DNA of 64,000 nucleotides from Achromobacter sp. UMC71 (GTDB lineage: Bacteria > Pseudomonadota > Gammaproteobacteria > Burkholderiales > Burkholderiaceae_B), in assembly GCF_014170305.1 (NCBI RefSeq), contig NZ_LZZT01000059.1, positions 1-64,000 on the forward strand. The letters are read 5' to 3'. Positions 16,681 through 27,945 of this stretch are shown here, piece by piece. The notes beneath the pieces are model-generated. The model did no database searches and was not told the origin of the DNA. It worked only from the letters and a program-made list of their open reading frames with translations. Position numbers and translations under genes: made by a program. The stretch's first letter is position 1, and each line of letters opens with the position of its first letter.

Positions 16681-17478
16681 ATGCGCAACACCCTGGTCGA
16701 CCCCTACGAGGACATTGCCCGCGACGTGGTCGTAACCGCCTGCGACTACCCCGCGGGCCTGACGTTTCCCGTGCACGCCCACCGGCGCGGCCAGTTCGCC
16801 TTTGCCGCGCGTGGCGCGATCAGCGTCGCCACGCCCCACGGCCGCTGGCTGGTGCCGCCGCAGCGCGCCTGCTGGGTGCCCGCCGGCATCACCCACGAAA
16901 TGACCATGGGCGGACCGGTGACCATGCTGAACACCTTCCTGGCCGATCCCGCGGCGCAGGCCTTGGGGCTGCCCGCGCATTGCTGCGTGCTGGGCGTGTC
17001 CCCCCTGCTGCGCCGGTTGCTGGACGCCGCCATCGACCTGCCCGCGCTGTACGACCTGGACGGTCGCGCCGGCAAGCTCATGGCCCTGTTGGCCGAGGAA
17101 ATCGCCGCCATGGCGCCGCTGCCGTTGAGCGCGCCGCTGCCCGACGATCCCCGCCTGGCGCGCGCCTGCCGGCAACTGTTCGCCGAACCGTCCATCGCAC
17201 CCAGCCTGGACAGCGTCGCCGCACAAGCCGGCATGAGCCGACGCGCGTTCACCCGCCTGTTCCGCGCGCAGACGGGCACAAGCTTCGCCGCCTGGCGCCA
17301 GCAGGCCTGCCTGCTGGCCGCGATCGAACGCCTGAGCCAGGGCCTGCCGGTGACCCGTATCGCGCTGGACCTGGGCTACGCCAGCCCCAGCGCCTTCACG
17401 TCCGCCTTCCGCCGCGCACTGGGTCAGCCTCCCGGCGCCTATCTGGCCGAAAAAAAAGGGTGCCCGAAGGCACCCTGA
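16681..17478 (+). CDS. AraC-family transcriptional regulator
   Basis: A 265-residue regulator. The N-terminal cupin-like part contains FPVHAHRRGQFAFA and ends in IPAGITHEM-like sequence (WVPAGITHEM); the C-terminal AraC domain (about 165-262) has MSRRAFTRLFRAQTG and DLGYASPSAFTSAFRRALGQPP. It is divergent from a hydrolase gene. Its last codons contain the opposing aceA terminator, so its C-terminus (EKKGCPKAP) is partly dictated by that hairpin. Confidence 0.93.
   Translation: MRNTLVDPYEDIARDVVVTACDYPAGLTFPVHAHRRGQFAFAARGAISVATPHGRWLVPPQRACWVPAGITHEMTMGGPVTMLNTFLADPAAQALGLPAHCCVLGVSPLLRRLLDAAIDLPALYDLDGRAGKLMALLAEEIAAMAPLPLSAPLPDDPRLARACRQLFAEPSIAPSLDSVAAQAGMSRRAFTRLFRAQTGTSFAAWRQQACLLAAIERLSQGLPVTRIALDLGYASPSAFTSAFRRALGQPPGAYLAEKKGCPKAP
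17450..17475 (-). terminator. Intrinsic terminator of aceA, inside the AraC coding end
   Basis: On the minus strand GGGTGCC-TTCG-GGCACCC (17475-17458) is followed by eight T (17457-17450). The UUCG tetraloop and T-run make it a textbook terminator for aceA, whose stop is 57 bases upstream. It lies wholly within the last codons of the convergent AraC gene. Confidence 0.93.
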
Positions 17479-17531
17479 ATCCACCCTACAACAGCACTAC
17501 AACTGCAACTGCAAAATCTGATCCGTCAGGC

Positions 17532-18851
<1,320 letters not shown>

Positions 18852-19173
18852 GGTCATGCTCCTTGGTCTATGGCTGAAAAGGCAAAAAAACTTTGGTTTG
18901 CATTGCGTGAATCGTTGGACAAAGTCTATGCCTGTGCTGCGGAGCAAGGTGAACCGGTCTCTTATATAAGATGAAAAATATTATTGAATAAAATCAATAT
19001 GTTATTCGTTCAATTTTGTATTGTGGAACGAGATTGTCATCTGTGAAATGGCCCCGCGATGCGGCGCAGCACGAACTTTCACATACCGAGATCGGCGTTT
19101 CATCATGCGAAAAATGCACCATTCGCGAGCGCCTACAATGCGAACATTCCCAAGCATTTCGACGACCCATTCC
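18852..19173. promoter_or_regulatory. AT-rich divergent aceA/queF control region
   Basis: No gene. A tract at about 18958-19024 is much more AT-rich than anything else here and probably holds the aceA promoter; I could not fix one -35/-10 pair. On the queF side TACAAT at 19134-19139 is a likely -10. A 7-base inverted repeat, TGTGAAA (19042-19048) and TTTCACA (19077-19083), lies between them and could be a regulator site. Confidence 0.5.
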
Positions 19174-19998
19174 ATGACGCTGTCTCACGGCCCGCTGGGC
19201 CAGAGCGTGGCCTACGCCTCGCAATACGACCCCTCGCTGCTGTTCCCCATCGCGCGCAGCCACAACCGCCAGGCGCTGGACCTGGCCGCGGGCACGCTCC
19301 CGTTCACCGGCGTGGACCTGTGGAACGCCTACGAACTGTCGTGGCTGGACGCCAAGGGCAAGCCGCGCGTCGCCATGGCCACCTTCTCGGTGCCGGCCGA
19401 CAGCCCCAACATCATCGAATCCAAGTCGTTCAAGCTCTATCTGAACTCGTTCAACCAGACCCGCCTGGTCAATTCGGCCGCATTGCGGGGCCGCCTCGAA
19501 CGCGACCTGAGCGCTGCCGCGGGCGCCCCCGTGGGCCTGGACTTCATTCTGCCGCAGCGGTTTTCCGAGCTGCGCATGGGCGAGCTGGACGGTATTTATA
19601 TAGATAAGCTGGATATCGAGATCGACACCTACGAGCCGGCGCCCGAAGTGCTGCGCACGCGCCCGGGCGATCCCGTGGACGAAACCCTGTGCTCGCGCCT
19701 GCTCAAGTCCAACTGCCCGGTGACCGGCCAGCCCGACTGGGCCAGCGTGCAGATCCGCTACCGCGGCGCGCCCATCGACCGCGAGGCGCTGCTGCGCTAT
19801 GTCATCTCGTTCCGCCAACACGCTGAATTCCACGAGCATTGCGTGGAACGGATCTTCACCGACATCATGCGCGCCTGCGCGCCCGAGCAATTGACGGTCT
19901 ACGCCCGCTACACGCGGCGCGGCGGGCTGGACATCAACCCATGGCGCAGCAACTTCGAAGCCGCGCCGCCGCCGGACGTGCGCACCGTCCGGCAGTAA
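19174..19998 (+). CDS. queF: NADPH-dependent 7-cyano-7-deazaguanine reductase QueF
   Basis: A 274-residue long-form QueF that reduces preQ0 to preQ1 in queuosine synthesis. It has the QueF motif [11 protein letters not shown] at about 82-92, the thioimide-forming Cys181 in [11 protein letters not shown] and Asp188. The length fits the long-form family (E. coli 282). The start at 19174 (MTLSHGPL) is conserved in kind; longer upstream starts add unrelated residues. No other queuosine genes are beside it. Confidence 0.96.
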   Translation: MTLSHGPLGQSVAYASQYDPSLLFPIARSHNRQALDLAAGTLPFTGVDLWNAYELSWLDAKGKPRVAMATFSVPADSPNIIESKSFKLYLNSFNQTRLVNSAALRGRLERDLSAAAGAPVGLDFILPQRFSELRMGELDGIYIDKLDIEIDTYEPAPEVLRTRPGDPVDETLCSRLLKSNCPVTGQPDWASVQIRYRGAPIDREALLRYVISFRQHAEFHEHCVERIFTDIMRACAPEQLTVYARYTRRGGLDINPWRSNFEAAPPPDVRTVRQ

Positions 19999-20123
19999 GC
20001 GCCGCGCGGCCGCCTGCTACCCGGGCGGCTCGGCGCGAGGCTTGGCCGCTTGGGCCAGTGGCAGCGCCGGGCGCCGAACGCCGGTTGGCCGCCGGATCAG
20101 CTCCTGCCCTGCGAGGCCGCCGC

Positions 20124-21032
20124 TCAGTCCCTCAGCGGTTGCCTGCGCAGGTGATCCTCCAGGAAATCCACACAAACCCGCACCTTGGCCGACGCATTCA
20201 CCCGCGACGGATACACCGCCCAGATGTTCGCTTCCTGCCGATATTGCGGCAGTACGGGCACGAGCTTGCCTGCCGCAATCAGCGGGCCCACGTCCCAGGC
20301 TGACCGCAGGATGATGCCGCGGCCGTCCACGGCCCACTGCACCACCATCTCGCCATTGTTGGCCGACAGCGGGCCGCGCACCTTGACGGTGTGTTCCTGG
20401 TCGCCGCGCCGCATGCGCCAGACGCCGAAGGGGTGGTCGCGCTCCTTGATGACCAGGCAATCGTGCGCCGCCAGGTCGGCCAGCTTGCGCGGCTCACCGC
20501 GCTCGGCCAGATAGGATGGCGCGGCGCACAGCAGGCGGTGGTTGTCGGCCAGCTTGCGGGCGATGACGTGCGGCGCGATGTCGTCGCCCACCCGCACGTC
20601 CAGGTCGTAGCCTTCGGCTGCCACGTCGACCAGACGGTCAAACACCTCGAAGCGCACCTGAACGGCGGGGTGCCGCGACACGAACGCCGATAGTGCCGGC
20701 GCCACCACCCGCCGCCCGAAACCGAAGCTGCTGCACACCCGCAGCAGCCCGCGCGGCTCGCGCCGCGTGGTGCCGACCTCCTCCACCAGATGATCCACAT
20801 CGTCCAGGATGCGCTGCGCCCAGTGATAGACGCGCTCGCCCGCCTCGCTGACCACCACCCGCCGCGTGGTGCGATGGAACAGCGGCGTGCCCAGGCTTTC
20901 CTCCAGCAGGCGGATGCGCTTGGTGACGTAGGCGGGCGACATCCCGAGGTCTTCGGCGGCCTTGGAAAAACTGGATGCGCGCACCACCGCGTTGAAGACG
21001 CGCAGGTCGGCTGGCAGCAGGTCATTATTCAT
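20124..21032 (-). CDS. LysR regulator, DmlR-like
   Basis: A 302-residue LysR protein with an N-terminal helix-turn-helix (SSFSKAAEDLGMSPAYVTKRI) and the subfamily marks FHRTTRRVVVSEAG and GYDLDVRVG. It is divergent from a dmlA-like dehydrogenase across 137 bases, the same arrangement as E. coli dmlR-dmlA, so activation of that gene by D-malate or tartrate is likely. It converges with queF over 125 bases without a clear terminator. Confidence 0.9.
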   Translation of the reverse strand: MNNDLLPADLRVFNAVVRASSFSKAAEDLGMSPAYVTKRIRLLEESLGTPLFHRTTRRVVVSEAGERVYHWAQRILDDVDHLVEEVGTTRREPRGLLRVCSSFGFGRRVVAPALSAFVSRHPAVQVRFEVFDRLVDVAAEGYDLDVRVGDDIAPHVIARKLADNHRLLCAAPSYLAERGEPRKLADLAAHDCLVIKERDHPFGVWRMRRGDQEHTVKVRGPLSANNGEMVVQWAVDGRGIILRSAWDVGPLIAAGKLVPVLPQYRQEANIWAVYPSRVNASAKVRVCVDFLEDHLRRQPLRD

Positions 21033-21169
21033 GATTCGTGCATAGTCATTTCACGGAACAGCCCATTGTAGATGGACTGTGTAGACCCCTACCATGACCG
21101 GGTTCCCGTTGCCGGCTGCCTCGCGGCGCTGCGCAGCGGGCCCCTTCCCCTTCTTTCCCAGGTTTTTCC

Positions 21170-22246
21170 ATGTCCCACGTCTACAAGATCGCAGCCATCG
21201 CCGGCGACGGCATCGGCAACGAAGTCCTGCCCGAAGGCCTGCGCGCCGTGCAGGCCGCCGCCCGCCGCTTCGGCCTGGCGCTGCAGATCGATACCTTCCC
21301 CTGGGCCAATTGCGCGTACTACGCCCAGCATGGCGAGATGATGCCGCCCGACTGGAAGGCCCAGCTAGCCGGCTACGACGCCATCTTCTTCGGCGCGGTG
21401 GGCTGGCCGGCCACGGTACCCGACCACGTGTCGCTGTGGGGCTCGCTGCTCAAGTTCCGCCGCGAATTCGACCAGTACATCAACCTGCGTCATGTTCGGC
21501 TGTTCGACGGCGTGGCCTGCCCGCTGGCCGGCCGGCGCGCCGGCGACATCGACTTTTTCATCGTGCGCGAAAACACCGAAGGCGAATACACCAACCTGGG
21601 CGGGCGCCTGTTCGAAGGCACCGACCGCGAAGTCGTCATCCAGGAATCGGTCTTCACGCGCCACGGCACCGACCGCGTCATGCGCTACGCCTTCGAGCTG
21701 GCCAACCGCCGCGAACGCAAGCACCTGACCGTGGCCACCAAGAGCAACGGCATCGCCATCAGCATGCCGTGGTGGGACGAACGTGCCGACGCCATGGGCC
21801 AGCACTATCCCGACGTCAAGACCGACAAGCAGCACATCGACATCCTGGCCGCGCGCTTCGTGTTGCAGCCGCAGCGCTTTGACGTGGTGGTGGCGTCCAA
21901 CCTGTTCGGCGACATCCTGTCGGACCTGGGTCCGGCCTGCACCGGCACCATCGGCATCGCGCCATCGGCCAACCTGAACCCGGAACGCAAGTTCCCGTCG
22001 CTGTTCGAGCCGGTGCACGGCTCGGCGCCGGACATCTACGGCAAGGGCATCGCCAATCCCATCGCCATGATCTGGTCGGGCGCGCTGATGCTGCAGTTCC
22101 TGGGCAGCCAGGACGCCCATGACGCCATCCTGGCCGCCATCGAGCACTGCCTGAAGGACGGGCCGCGCACGCCTGACCTGGGCGGCCAGGCCCGCACCGA
22201 AGACATCGGCCGGGCCATCGCGGCGCATATCGAAGCGGGAGCCTGA
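21170..22246 (+). CDS. dmlA: Tartrate / D-malate dehydrogenase (decarboxylating)
   Basis: A 358-residue member of the isocitrate/isopropylmalate dehydrogenase family. It begins KIAAIAGDGIGNEV and contains VRENTEGEYTNLGG and SNLFGDILSDLG (metal-binding Asp residues). The VRENTEGEY form and the absence of leuCD neighbours favour the D-malate/tartrate group over LeuB. It oxidises D-malate to pyruvate and CO2, or acts on tartrate, using NAD+. The divergent LysR gene supports this. Confidence 0.88.
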   Translation: MSHVYKIAAIAGDGIGNEVLPEGLRAVQAAARRFGLALQIDTFPWANCAYYAQHGEMMPPDWKAQLAGYDAIFFGAVGWPATVPDHVSLWGSLLKFRREFDQYINLRHVRLFDGVACPLAGRRAGDIDFFIVRENTEGEYTNLGGRLFEGTDREVVIQESVFTRHGTDRVMRYAFELANRRERKHLTVATKSNGIAISMPWWDERADAMGQHYPDVKTDKQHIDILAARFVLQPQRFDVVVASNLFGDILSDLGPACTGTIGIAPSANLNPERKFPSLFEPVHGSAPDIYGKGIANPIAMIWSGALMLQFLGSQDAHDAILAAIEHCLKDGPRTPDLGGQARTEDIGRAIAAHIEAGA

Positions 22247-22313
22247 CGCCCGGCGGTCCGGAATCGTGCCGGCCGGCATCAGGCCGACACGACTCACCCG
22301 CTCAACAAGCAGA

Positions 22314-22333
22314 ACGCCGCCCGAGGGCGGCGT
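22314..22333. terminator. Bidirectional terminator between dmlA and MFS gene
   Basis: ACGCCGCCC-GA-GGGCGGCGT, a perfect 9-base stem, followed on the plus strand by GCTGTTT. It sits between the convergent dmlA and MFS genes and probably serves dmlA mainly. Confidence 0.75.
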
Positions 22334-22360
22334 GCTGTTTATGGCAAAAGGCGGCCCCCG

Positions 22361-23656
22361 TCAGGAACGCGCCCCGACGGGCGCGGCGGCGGGATCCGCC
22401 CGGCGCGCCTGCACCGCAATCCACTGCGCCAGCAAGGCGGCCGCCGTGAACGCCACGCCTGCGCCGATCCACGGCCCCTGGCGCAACCCCGCATCCAGCA
22501 GCAACCCGAAGGCCAGCGGCCCCAAGGCCGAACCCACGTCCATGCCCGAATACACCAGGCCGTAGACCGACCCGGTGGAGCCCTTGGGCGTGACCTTGCG
22601 GATCAGCATGTCGCGCGACGGCGCGGCCACACCCGAGCAGAAACCGGCCAGGGCCACCACCGGGGCCGCCAGCACCGCCGGCACCAGGCCCAGGGCCAGC
22701 ACCACCAGCGTCAGGCCCGACAGGATCAACGCCACCATCACGGTGCGCTCGGTCCGCGGATTGGCCGACACCAGGAACCCGCCGGCCGCCATGCCCACCG
22801 CCGACGCCACCATATAGCCCGACAACGCCGAGCTGGCCGCCACCTTGGACAGGTCGTACAGCTGGCCGAGCAGCGGAATAGTGTAGTTCTGCACCGACGA
22901 CAAGGCGATGGAGGTGCAGGCAAAGAACAGGAACGCGCCCCACAGCGCCGGCTTGGACAAGAGCGTGGCCAACGTGGTCAGCACCCCTTCCTGCGGCTTG
23001 GGCGCGGCGCGCGCGCCCTTGGCATCCTGGCCGTCGGCCTGGGCCGCCGGCTCGGCGCCGCCCAGCAGGCCGCGCCAGATCACCGTCATCAGCAGCACCA
23101 CCGCCACCAGGGCGGCGGCGCTGTAGGCCGCCACGCGCCAGTTGGCCAGCAGCGTGATCGTGGTCATGAACACGGGCGTAAGGGCCCAGCCCAGGTTGCC
23201 GGTCAGGCCGTGGGTCGAAAACGCGTGCCCCAGGCGCGGGGCAGTAATGCGGTGGTTGATGATGGAATAGTCGGCCGGATGGAACACCGAATTGCCGATG
23301 CCGCCCACGACGGCGGCCGTCATCAGCATGGGGTAGCCGGTGGCCGACCCGATCAGCAGGCCCGACAGCACGAAGCACGCCAGGCCGAACCACAGCACCG
23401 GGCGCGCGCCGATGCGGTCCACCACAAAGCCGGACGACGCCTGGCCAATGCCCGACACCACATAGAAGGCCGACACCAGCAGGCCCAGCCGGGCGAAATC
23501 CAGGCCGAACTCGTTGCCCAGCGACACATACAGGGACGGCAAGACCAGTTGGAAGAAGTGCGACGAGGCGTGGGCCACGCCGATCAGCAGAATGATCTGC
23601 CAGTCGCGCCGGCGGACAGCGGGGTCCGAGGCCAGGGGGGATGCAGCGGTAGTCAT
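22361..23656 (-). CDS. MFS transporter
   Basis: A 431-residue major facilitator protein with about 12 hydrophobic helices in two halves, split by a charged loop rich in Ala, Gln and Lys near residues 205-225. The GxxxDRxGxRxV-type loop (GFVVDRIGARPVLW) follows helix 2. The start HASSHFFQLVLPSLY resembles the fosmidomycin-resistance-like (FSR) branch. The substrate is unknown. ATG 23656 is used; a start at 23674 adds six residues. Confidence 0.88.
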   Translation of the reverse strand: MTTAASPLASDPAVRRRDWQIILLIGVAHASSHFFQLVLPSLYVSLGNEFGLDFARLGLLVSAFYVVSGIGQASSGFVVDRIGARPVLWFGLACFVLSGLLIGSATGYPMLMTAAVVGGIGNSVFHPADYSIINHRITAPRLGHAFSTHGLTGNLGWALTPVFMTTITLLANWRVAAYSAAALVAVVLLMTVIWRGLLGGAEPAAQADGQDAKGARAAPKPQEGVLTTLATLLSKPALWGAFLFFACTSIALSSVQNYTIPLLGQLYDLSKVAASSALSGYMVASAVGMAAGGFLVSANPRTERTVMVALILSGLTLVVLALGLVPAVLAAPVVALAGFCSGVAAPSRDMLIRKVTPKGSTGSVYGLVYSGMDVGSALGPLAFGLLLDAGLRQGPWIGAGVAFTAAALLAQWIAVQARRADPAAAPVGARS

Positions 23657-23811
23657 GGCACGGGGCCGCCCCAAGGGCGGCGATAGGCGGCCGCGCAGGG
23701 GCGCGGCTCGCGGGTTGTCTCCTCAACGTCCGGTCTGTCCGGCCGTTGTCCGTATGGCGAATGCGGCGGGTGGCCGTGCCGGCGCTGTGCCGGCATCGCT
23801 CTTTATAGGTA

Positions 23812-23843
23812 ACGGCGGCCCCGGACGCGAGCCGGGCCGCCGT
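23812..23843 (-). terminator. Hairpin just after pgsA
   Basis: ACGGCGGCCCGG and its near-complement (with one bulged base) form a long GC stem 3 bases after the pgsA stop on the minus strand, followed by TTACCTATAAAG. The T-run is poor, so this is a possible rather than certain terminator. Confidence 0.55.
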
Positions 23844-23846
23844 AAA

Positions 23847-24419
23847 TTATTGGGCTTTCTCGCGGATGGCGGGCCAGGCGCGCTGCAGGTAATACAGCAT
23901 CGACCAGACCGTCAGCACCGCGGCAACGATGATCAGCACGTCGCCCAGCATCTTGGTGGACACGCCGTACAGCGGCTGGTTGTACAAGAGGCAGGGAATC
24001 GCCACCATCTGGGCGGCGGTCTTGAACTTGCCCAGCCGGTGCACCGCCACGCTGGCGCTGGCGCCGATCTTGGCCATCCATTCGCGCAGGGCGGAAATCG
24101 TGATTTCACGGCCGATGATGATCAGCGAAATGAATGCGTCCACCCGGCTCAGGTCCAGCAGCACGATCAGGGCGGCGCACACCATCAGCTTGTCGGCCAC
24201 CGGATCCAGGAACGCCCCGAATGCGGACGTCTGGTTCCAGCGGCGGGCCAGCCAGCCGTCGAACCAGTCGGTCAGCGCGGCGATGATGAATGCGCAGGCG
24301 GCGAAGGTGTCGCGCACGGGCACGGACATCCAGCTTTCGGGCAGGTAAAACAGCCCGACCACCAGCGGAATCATGGCGATGCGCAGCCACGTCAGAATAA
24401 TGGGTACGTTAATTGGCAT
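23847..24419 (-). CDS. pgsA: CDP-diacylglycerol-glycerol-3-phosphate 3-phosphatidyltransferase
   Basis: A 190-residue membrane enzyme with four to five helices and the CDP-alcohol phosphotransferase signature DG-x2-AR-x8-G-x3-D-x3-D (DWFDGWLARRW to FLDPVADK). It makes phosphatidylglycerol phosphate, the first step to phosphatidylglycerol and cardiolipin. It follows uvrC, as in many proteobacteria, but a terminator separates the two here. Confidence 0.96.
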   Translation of the reverse strand: MPINVPIILTWLRIAMIPLVVGLFYLPESWMSVPVRDTFAACAFIIAALTDWFDGWLARRWNQTSAFGAFLDPVADKLMVCAALIVLLDLSRVDAFISLIIIGREITISALREWMAKIGASASVAVHRLGKFKTAAQMVAIPCLLYNQPLYGVSTKMLGDVLIIVAAVLTVWSMLYYLQRAWPAIREKAQ

Positions 24420-24501
24420 AGTGTCCGTATGCTACATCAGGCAGATGGCACTGACTGTCTTGGAAGCGGCGTCTGGCCAGCAGTTGACCCACGACGGGCA
24501 G

Positions 24502-24524
24502 AAAAAACGGGGCCTGCGAGCCCC
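24502..24524 (-). terminator. Intrinsic terminator overlapping the uvrC stop
   Basis: On the minus strand GGGGC-TCGCAG-GCCCC region followed by six T (24507-24502). The left arm begins at the uvrC TAG stop, so termination is immediate. It should isolate pgsA from the uvrC transcript. Confidence 0.85.
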
Positions 24525-26353
24525 TAACCGCGCAACGCTTCATAGATCCGCTCGGCCAATTCGTCCGAAATGCCCTCCACCGACGCCAGATCCTCGATAC
24601 TGGCCGATGCCACCCCCGAGAATCCGCCGAAACGGGCCAGCAGGCGCTGGCGGCGGCGCGCGCCCACGCCTTCGATTTCCTCCAGGCGGGACACATTGCG
24701 GGTCTTGGCCCGCCGCGCCCGCATGCCGGTGATGGCGAAACGGTGGGCCTCGTCGCGCACCTGGGCGATCAGCATCAGCGCGGCGGATTCCCCGCCCAGC
24801 GCCACCGGTGGGCGGTCGTCGGCGAATACCAGGGTTTCCAGGCCGACCTTGCGCCCTTCCCCCTTGGCCACGCCCACCAGGGTCTGGATATCCAGACCCA
24901 ATTCGACGAAGACCTTGCGCGCGACCTCGACCTGGCCCTTGCCGCCGTCGATCAGCACCAGCCCGGGCATCTGGGCCTCGCCGTCGGCGACCTTGGCAAA
25001 GCGCCGCGTCAGCACCTGGCGCATGGCCGCGTAGTCATCACCCGGGGTAATGCCGGCGATGTTGTAACGGCGGTATAGCGACGGCTGCATGTCGTGGTGC
25101 TCGAACACCACGCAGGACGCCTGGGTGGCCTCGCCCGCGGTATGGCTGATGTCGAAGCACTCGATGCGCAGCGCGTCCAGCGCGGCCTCGTCGGTGTCCA
25201 GGTCCAGCGTTTCGGCCAGCGCCAGCGTGCGCGCGGCGCGCGCGCCGGACTCGGTCAGGGCGCGGGCCAGCGCCATGTCGGCGTTCTTCTGCGCTTGCTC
25301 CAGCCAGGCGCGGCGCGTGCCTTGCGGCCGCGTCAGCACGCGCGATGGCCGCCCGCCCGCCTGCTCGACCAGCAGGTCGATCAGGCGGGCATCGGGCAAG
25401 GCGTGCGAACAGACCAGCACCGGCGGCAGCGCATTGTCGGTGTAGTGCTGCGCCACGAAGGCTTCCAGCACCTGCGGCGCGGCCTCGCCCTCGGCGTGGG
25501 TCGGGAAAAACGGCTTGTCGCCCAGGTGGCGTCCGCCCCGCACCATGGCCAGGTTGACGCAGACCTTGCCGCCCGCGATGGCAATGGCGACGATGTCGGT
25601 GTCTTCGCCGCTGACGTTTTCCATGGTCTGCTGGTGCAGCACCCGCGCCAGCGAACCCATCTGGTCGCGCAGCGCGGCCGCTTCCTCGAAGCGCAGCGCT
25701 TCGGCGGCTTCCAGCATACGGGCTTCGATTTCGCCCATCACGTCCTTGGCCTCGCCGTTCAGGAAACGCACCGCCCGCTGCACGTCCGATGCGTAATCCT
25801 CGGCCTGGATGGCGCCCACGCAGGGCGCCGAGCAGCGGCCGATCTGATGCAGCAGACAGGGCCGCGAACGGTTGGCGAAGACGGAGTCCTCGCAGGTCCG
25901 CAGGCGGAACACCTTCTGCAGGATCTGGATGGTTTCGCGCACCGCCCAGGCATTGGGGAACGGGCCGAAATACTGGCCGCGCTTGTTGGTCGCGCCGCGG
26001 TAGTAGGCAATGCGGGGCCAGTCGTGGCCGGTGATCAGCAGGTACGGATAAGACTTGTCGTCGCGAAACAGGATGTTGTAGCGCGGCTTCAAGCTCTTGA
26101 TGAGGTTGTTTTCCAGAATCAGCGCTTCGGCTTCGGAGCGCGTCACCGTGACCTCCAGCCGCGCCACCTTCGCCACCATCTGGGCGATGCGCGGGCTGGC
26201 CAGGTTCTTCTGGAAATACGACGAGACGCGCTTTTTCAGGTCGCGCGCCTTGCCGACATACATGACCTCGCCGGCCGCATCCAGGTGCCGGTAGACACCC
26301 GGCAGATGCGGCAGGTCAGCCAGGAACGATTTGAGATTGAAGTCGTCGGGCAT
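24524..26353 (-). CDS. uvrC: Excinuclease ABC subunit C
   Basis: A 609-residue UvrC, the double-incision nuclease of nucleotide excision repair. It has an N-terminal GIY-YIG domain ([19 protein letters not shown]), the Cys-rich region ([17 protein letters not shown]), a UVR motif, the RNase H-like C-terminal nuclease ([20 protein letters not shown]) and a helix-hairpin-helix tail. Its start overlaps the end of nagZ by 38 bases, so the pair is co-translated. Confidence 0.98.
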   Translation of the reverse strand: MPDDFNLKSFLADLPHLPGVYRHLDAAGEVMYVGKARDLKKRVSSYFQKNLASPRIAQMVAKVARLEVTVTRSEAEALILENNLIKSLKPRYNILFRDDKSYPYLLITGHDWPRIAYYRGATNKRGQYFGPFPNAWAVRETIQILQKVFRLRTCEDSVFANRSRPCLLHQIGRCSAPCVGAIQAEDYASDVQRAVRFLNGEAKDVMGEIEARMLEAAEALRFEEAAALRDQMGSLARVLHQQTMENVSGEDTDIVAIAIAGGKVCVNLAMVRGGRHLGDKPFFPTHAEGEAAPQVLEAFVAQHYTDNALPPVLVCSHALPDARLIDLLVEQAGGRPSRVLTRPQGTRRAWLEQAQKNADMALARALTESGARAARTLALAETLDLDTDEAALDALRIECFDISHTAGEATQASCVVFEHHDMQPSLYRRYNIAGITPGDDYAAMRQVLTRRFAKVADGEAQMPGLVLIDGGKGQVEVARKVFVELGLDIQTLVGVAKGEGRKVGLETLVFADDRPPVALGGESAALMLIAQVRDEAHRFAITGMRARRAKTRNVSRLEEIEGVGARRRQRLLARFGGFSGVASASIEDLASVEGISDELAERIYEALRG

Positions 26354-27371
26354 TCTGGTAACGGCTTTCGGCCTGCAGGGAGTCCCAGTCCAGCGCGTCG
26401 AAACGCGGCATCAGGCGGCGGATTCGGGCCACGGACTCGGGGGCGTGGTCAACCTTCAGGCGCGCCAGCAATTCATCGGCCAGGTCGGGCCGGTTGCACA
26501 CCAGCACCATGTCGCAGCCGGCGCCCAACGCGGCATTGGCGCGCGCCAGGATGTCGCCCGCGACCGAGGCGCCTTCCATGGTCAGGTCGTCCGAGAACAC
26601 CACGCCGTCATAGCCCAGGCGGGTGCGCAGGATGTCCTGCACCCAGCGCTTGGAGAAGCCGGCGGGATGCTTGTCGACCTTGGGATAGATGACGTGGGCC
26701 GGCATCACCGACGGCAGCACGGCGTCGCCCAGCCAGGCGTACGGCGCGCCGTCGTCCTTCAAGATGCGCTCGAGCGGACGCGGGTCGATGGGGATTTCAT
26801 GGTGCGAATCGGCGCCCACGAAACCATGCCCCGGGAAATGCTTGCCGCAGGCCGACATGCCGGCCAGGGCCAGGCCCTGGATCAGCGCGCGCGACAGCAT
26901 GGTGACCACGCGCGGATCATGGTGAAAAGCACGGTTGCCGATCACCTTGCTCACGCCGTAGTCCAGGTCCAGCACGGGGGTGAAGCTCATGTCCACGCCG
27001 CAGGCGCGCAGCTCGGCGGCCAGCACGTAACCGGCTTCGGTCGCCAGGCGCATGGCGGTCAAGGGGTCGCGATCCCACAGCACGCCCAGGTCGCGCATCG
27101 CCGGCAAGGCGGTGAAGCCGTCTTCGCGGAAACGCTGCACCCGGCCGCCTTCGTGGTCGACCAGGATCAGCAGGCGCTCTTTGCGCGCCTTATGGATCTG
27201 GCGGGTCAGCTCGGTCAGCTGGCGACGATTTTCGAAGTTGCGCGCGAACAGGATCACGCCACCCACCAGCGGGTGGCGCAGACGCTTCTTTTCTTCCTTG
27301 GTCAGCACGGTGCCGGCCACATCGACCATCACGGGACCGGGCGGCAACGCCCTGGATTTTTTCTTGGCCAT
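26316..27371 (-). CDS. nagZ: Beta-N-acetylhexosaminidase NagZ
   Basis: A 351-residue family GH3 glucosaminidase of cell-wall recycling. The signature [18 protein letters not shown] carries the mobile catalytic His/Asp dyad, and [11 protein letters not shown] carries the nucleophile Asp. It acts in the cytoplasm on GlcNAc-anhydroMurNAc peptides. It lies 44 bases after acpS and overlaps uvrC by 38 bases. Confidence 0.96.
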   Translation of the reverse strand: MAKKKSRALPPGPVMVDVAGTVLTKEEKKRLRHPLVGGVILFARNFENRRQLTELTRQIHKARKERLLILVDHEGGRVQRFREDGFTALPAMRDLGVLWDRDPLTAMRLATEAGYVLAAELRACGVDMSFTPVLDLDYGVSKVIGNRAFHHDPRVVTMLSRALIQGLALAGMSACGKHFPGHGFVGADSHHEIPIDPRPLERILKDDGAPYAWLGDAVLPSVMPAHVIYPKVDKHPAGFSKRWVQDILRTRLGYDGVVFSDDLTMEGASVAGDILARANAALGAGCDMVLVCNRPDLADELLARLKVDHAPESVARIRRLMPRFDALDWDSLQAESRYQNARRLQSQIVPG

Positions 27372-27415
27372 CGGCTTGTCCTTCTGTATTTGGCTTGCAA
27401 ACCCGCCGCGGGCGG

Positions 27416-27853
27416 TCAGGGCTTGCGTTCGACCACCACGTAGGCGGCGGCCATGTCGGATTCATCGGTGATGGACACGTGCGCGGCGCCGAAGCGCTGC
27501 ACATACCAATCCAGCAATTCAGGGGCGATCACCAGCACCGGCCGGCCGCCCGGCGCATTCAGCGTCTGCACGCGGCGCCACGTCATCGGCATGCGCATGC
27601 CCAGGCCCACCGCCTTGGAAAAGGCCTCTTTCGCGGCAAAACGGGTGGCCAGAAAGCGCACCCCGCGCACCGGGTCACGGGCCCGCCGCGCGTGAAACTT
27701 CAGCAGCTCTTCGGGGCCCAGGATCTTTTCGGCGAAGCGGTCGCCGTGGCGCGCCAGCGCGCGCTCGATCCGGTCGATACGCAGAAGGTCCATGCCGATG
27801 CCGCCGATGGCGGCGGGCGGCGAAACGGCAGGGGCGGATTCAGGTTGGGACAT
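27416..27853 (-). CDS. acpS: Holo-[acyl-carrier-protein] synthase
   Basis: A 145-residue phosphopantetheinyl transferase that activates acyl carrier protein. [12 protein letters not shown] gives the metal Asp22, and [14 protein letters not shown] gives Glu75. An N-terminal extension of about 17 residues rich in Pro and Ala precedes the fold; ATG 27853 is the most plausible start. It follows pdxJ by 92 bases, the usual pdxJ-acpS order. Confidence 0.95.
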   Translation of the reverse strand: MSQPESAPAVSPPAAIGGIGMDLLRIDRIERALARHGDRFAEKILGPEELLKFHARRARDPVRGVRFLATRFAAKEAFSKAVGLGMRMPMTWRRVQTLNAPGGRPVLVIAPELLDWYVQRFGAAHVSITDESDMAAAYVVVERKP

Positions 27854-27869
27854 CGCGGCGGCGTCTAAA

Positions 27870-27894
27870 GGGAATGACAGCTGGGAATGACAGT
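27870..27894. repeat. Short direct repeat between pdxJ and acpS
   Basis: GGGAATGACAG occurs twice (27870-27880 and 27884-27894) in the 92-base pdxJ-acpS gap, just upstream of the acpS start. On the coding strand it reads CTGTCATTCCC twice. It may be chance or a small regulatory element; nothing else in the gap is recognisable. Confidence 0.5.
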
Positions 27895-27945
27895 CACCAG
27901 AGTAGCAGTTGGCGGCCGGCCGCGTTGGCCATCGGCCGCCTGCGG

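Noticed and set aside
24420-24501. tRNA gene between uvrC and pgsA
   Set aside because: tRNAs are common near this pair in other bacteria, but no cloverleaf, TTC-loop or CCA end is visible here.
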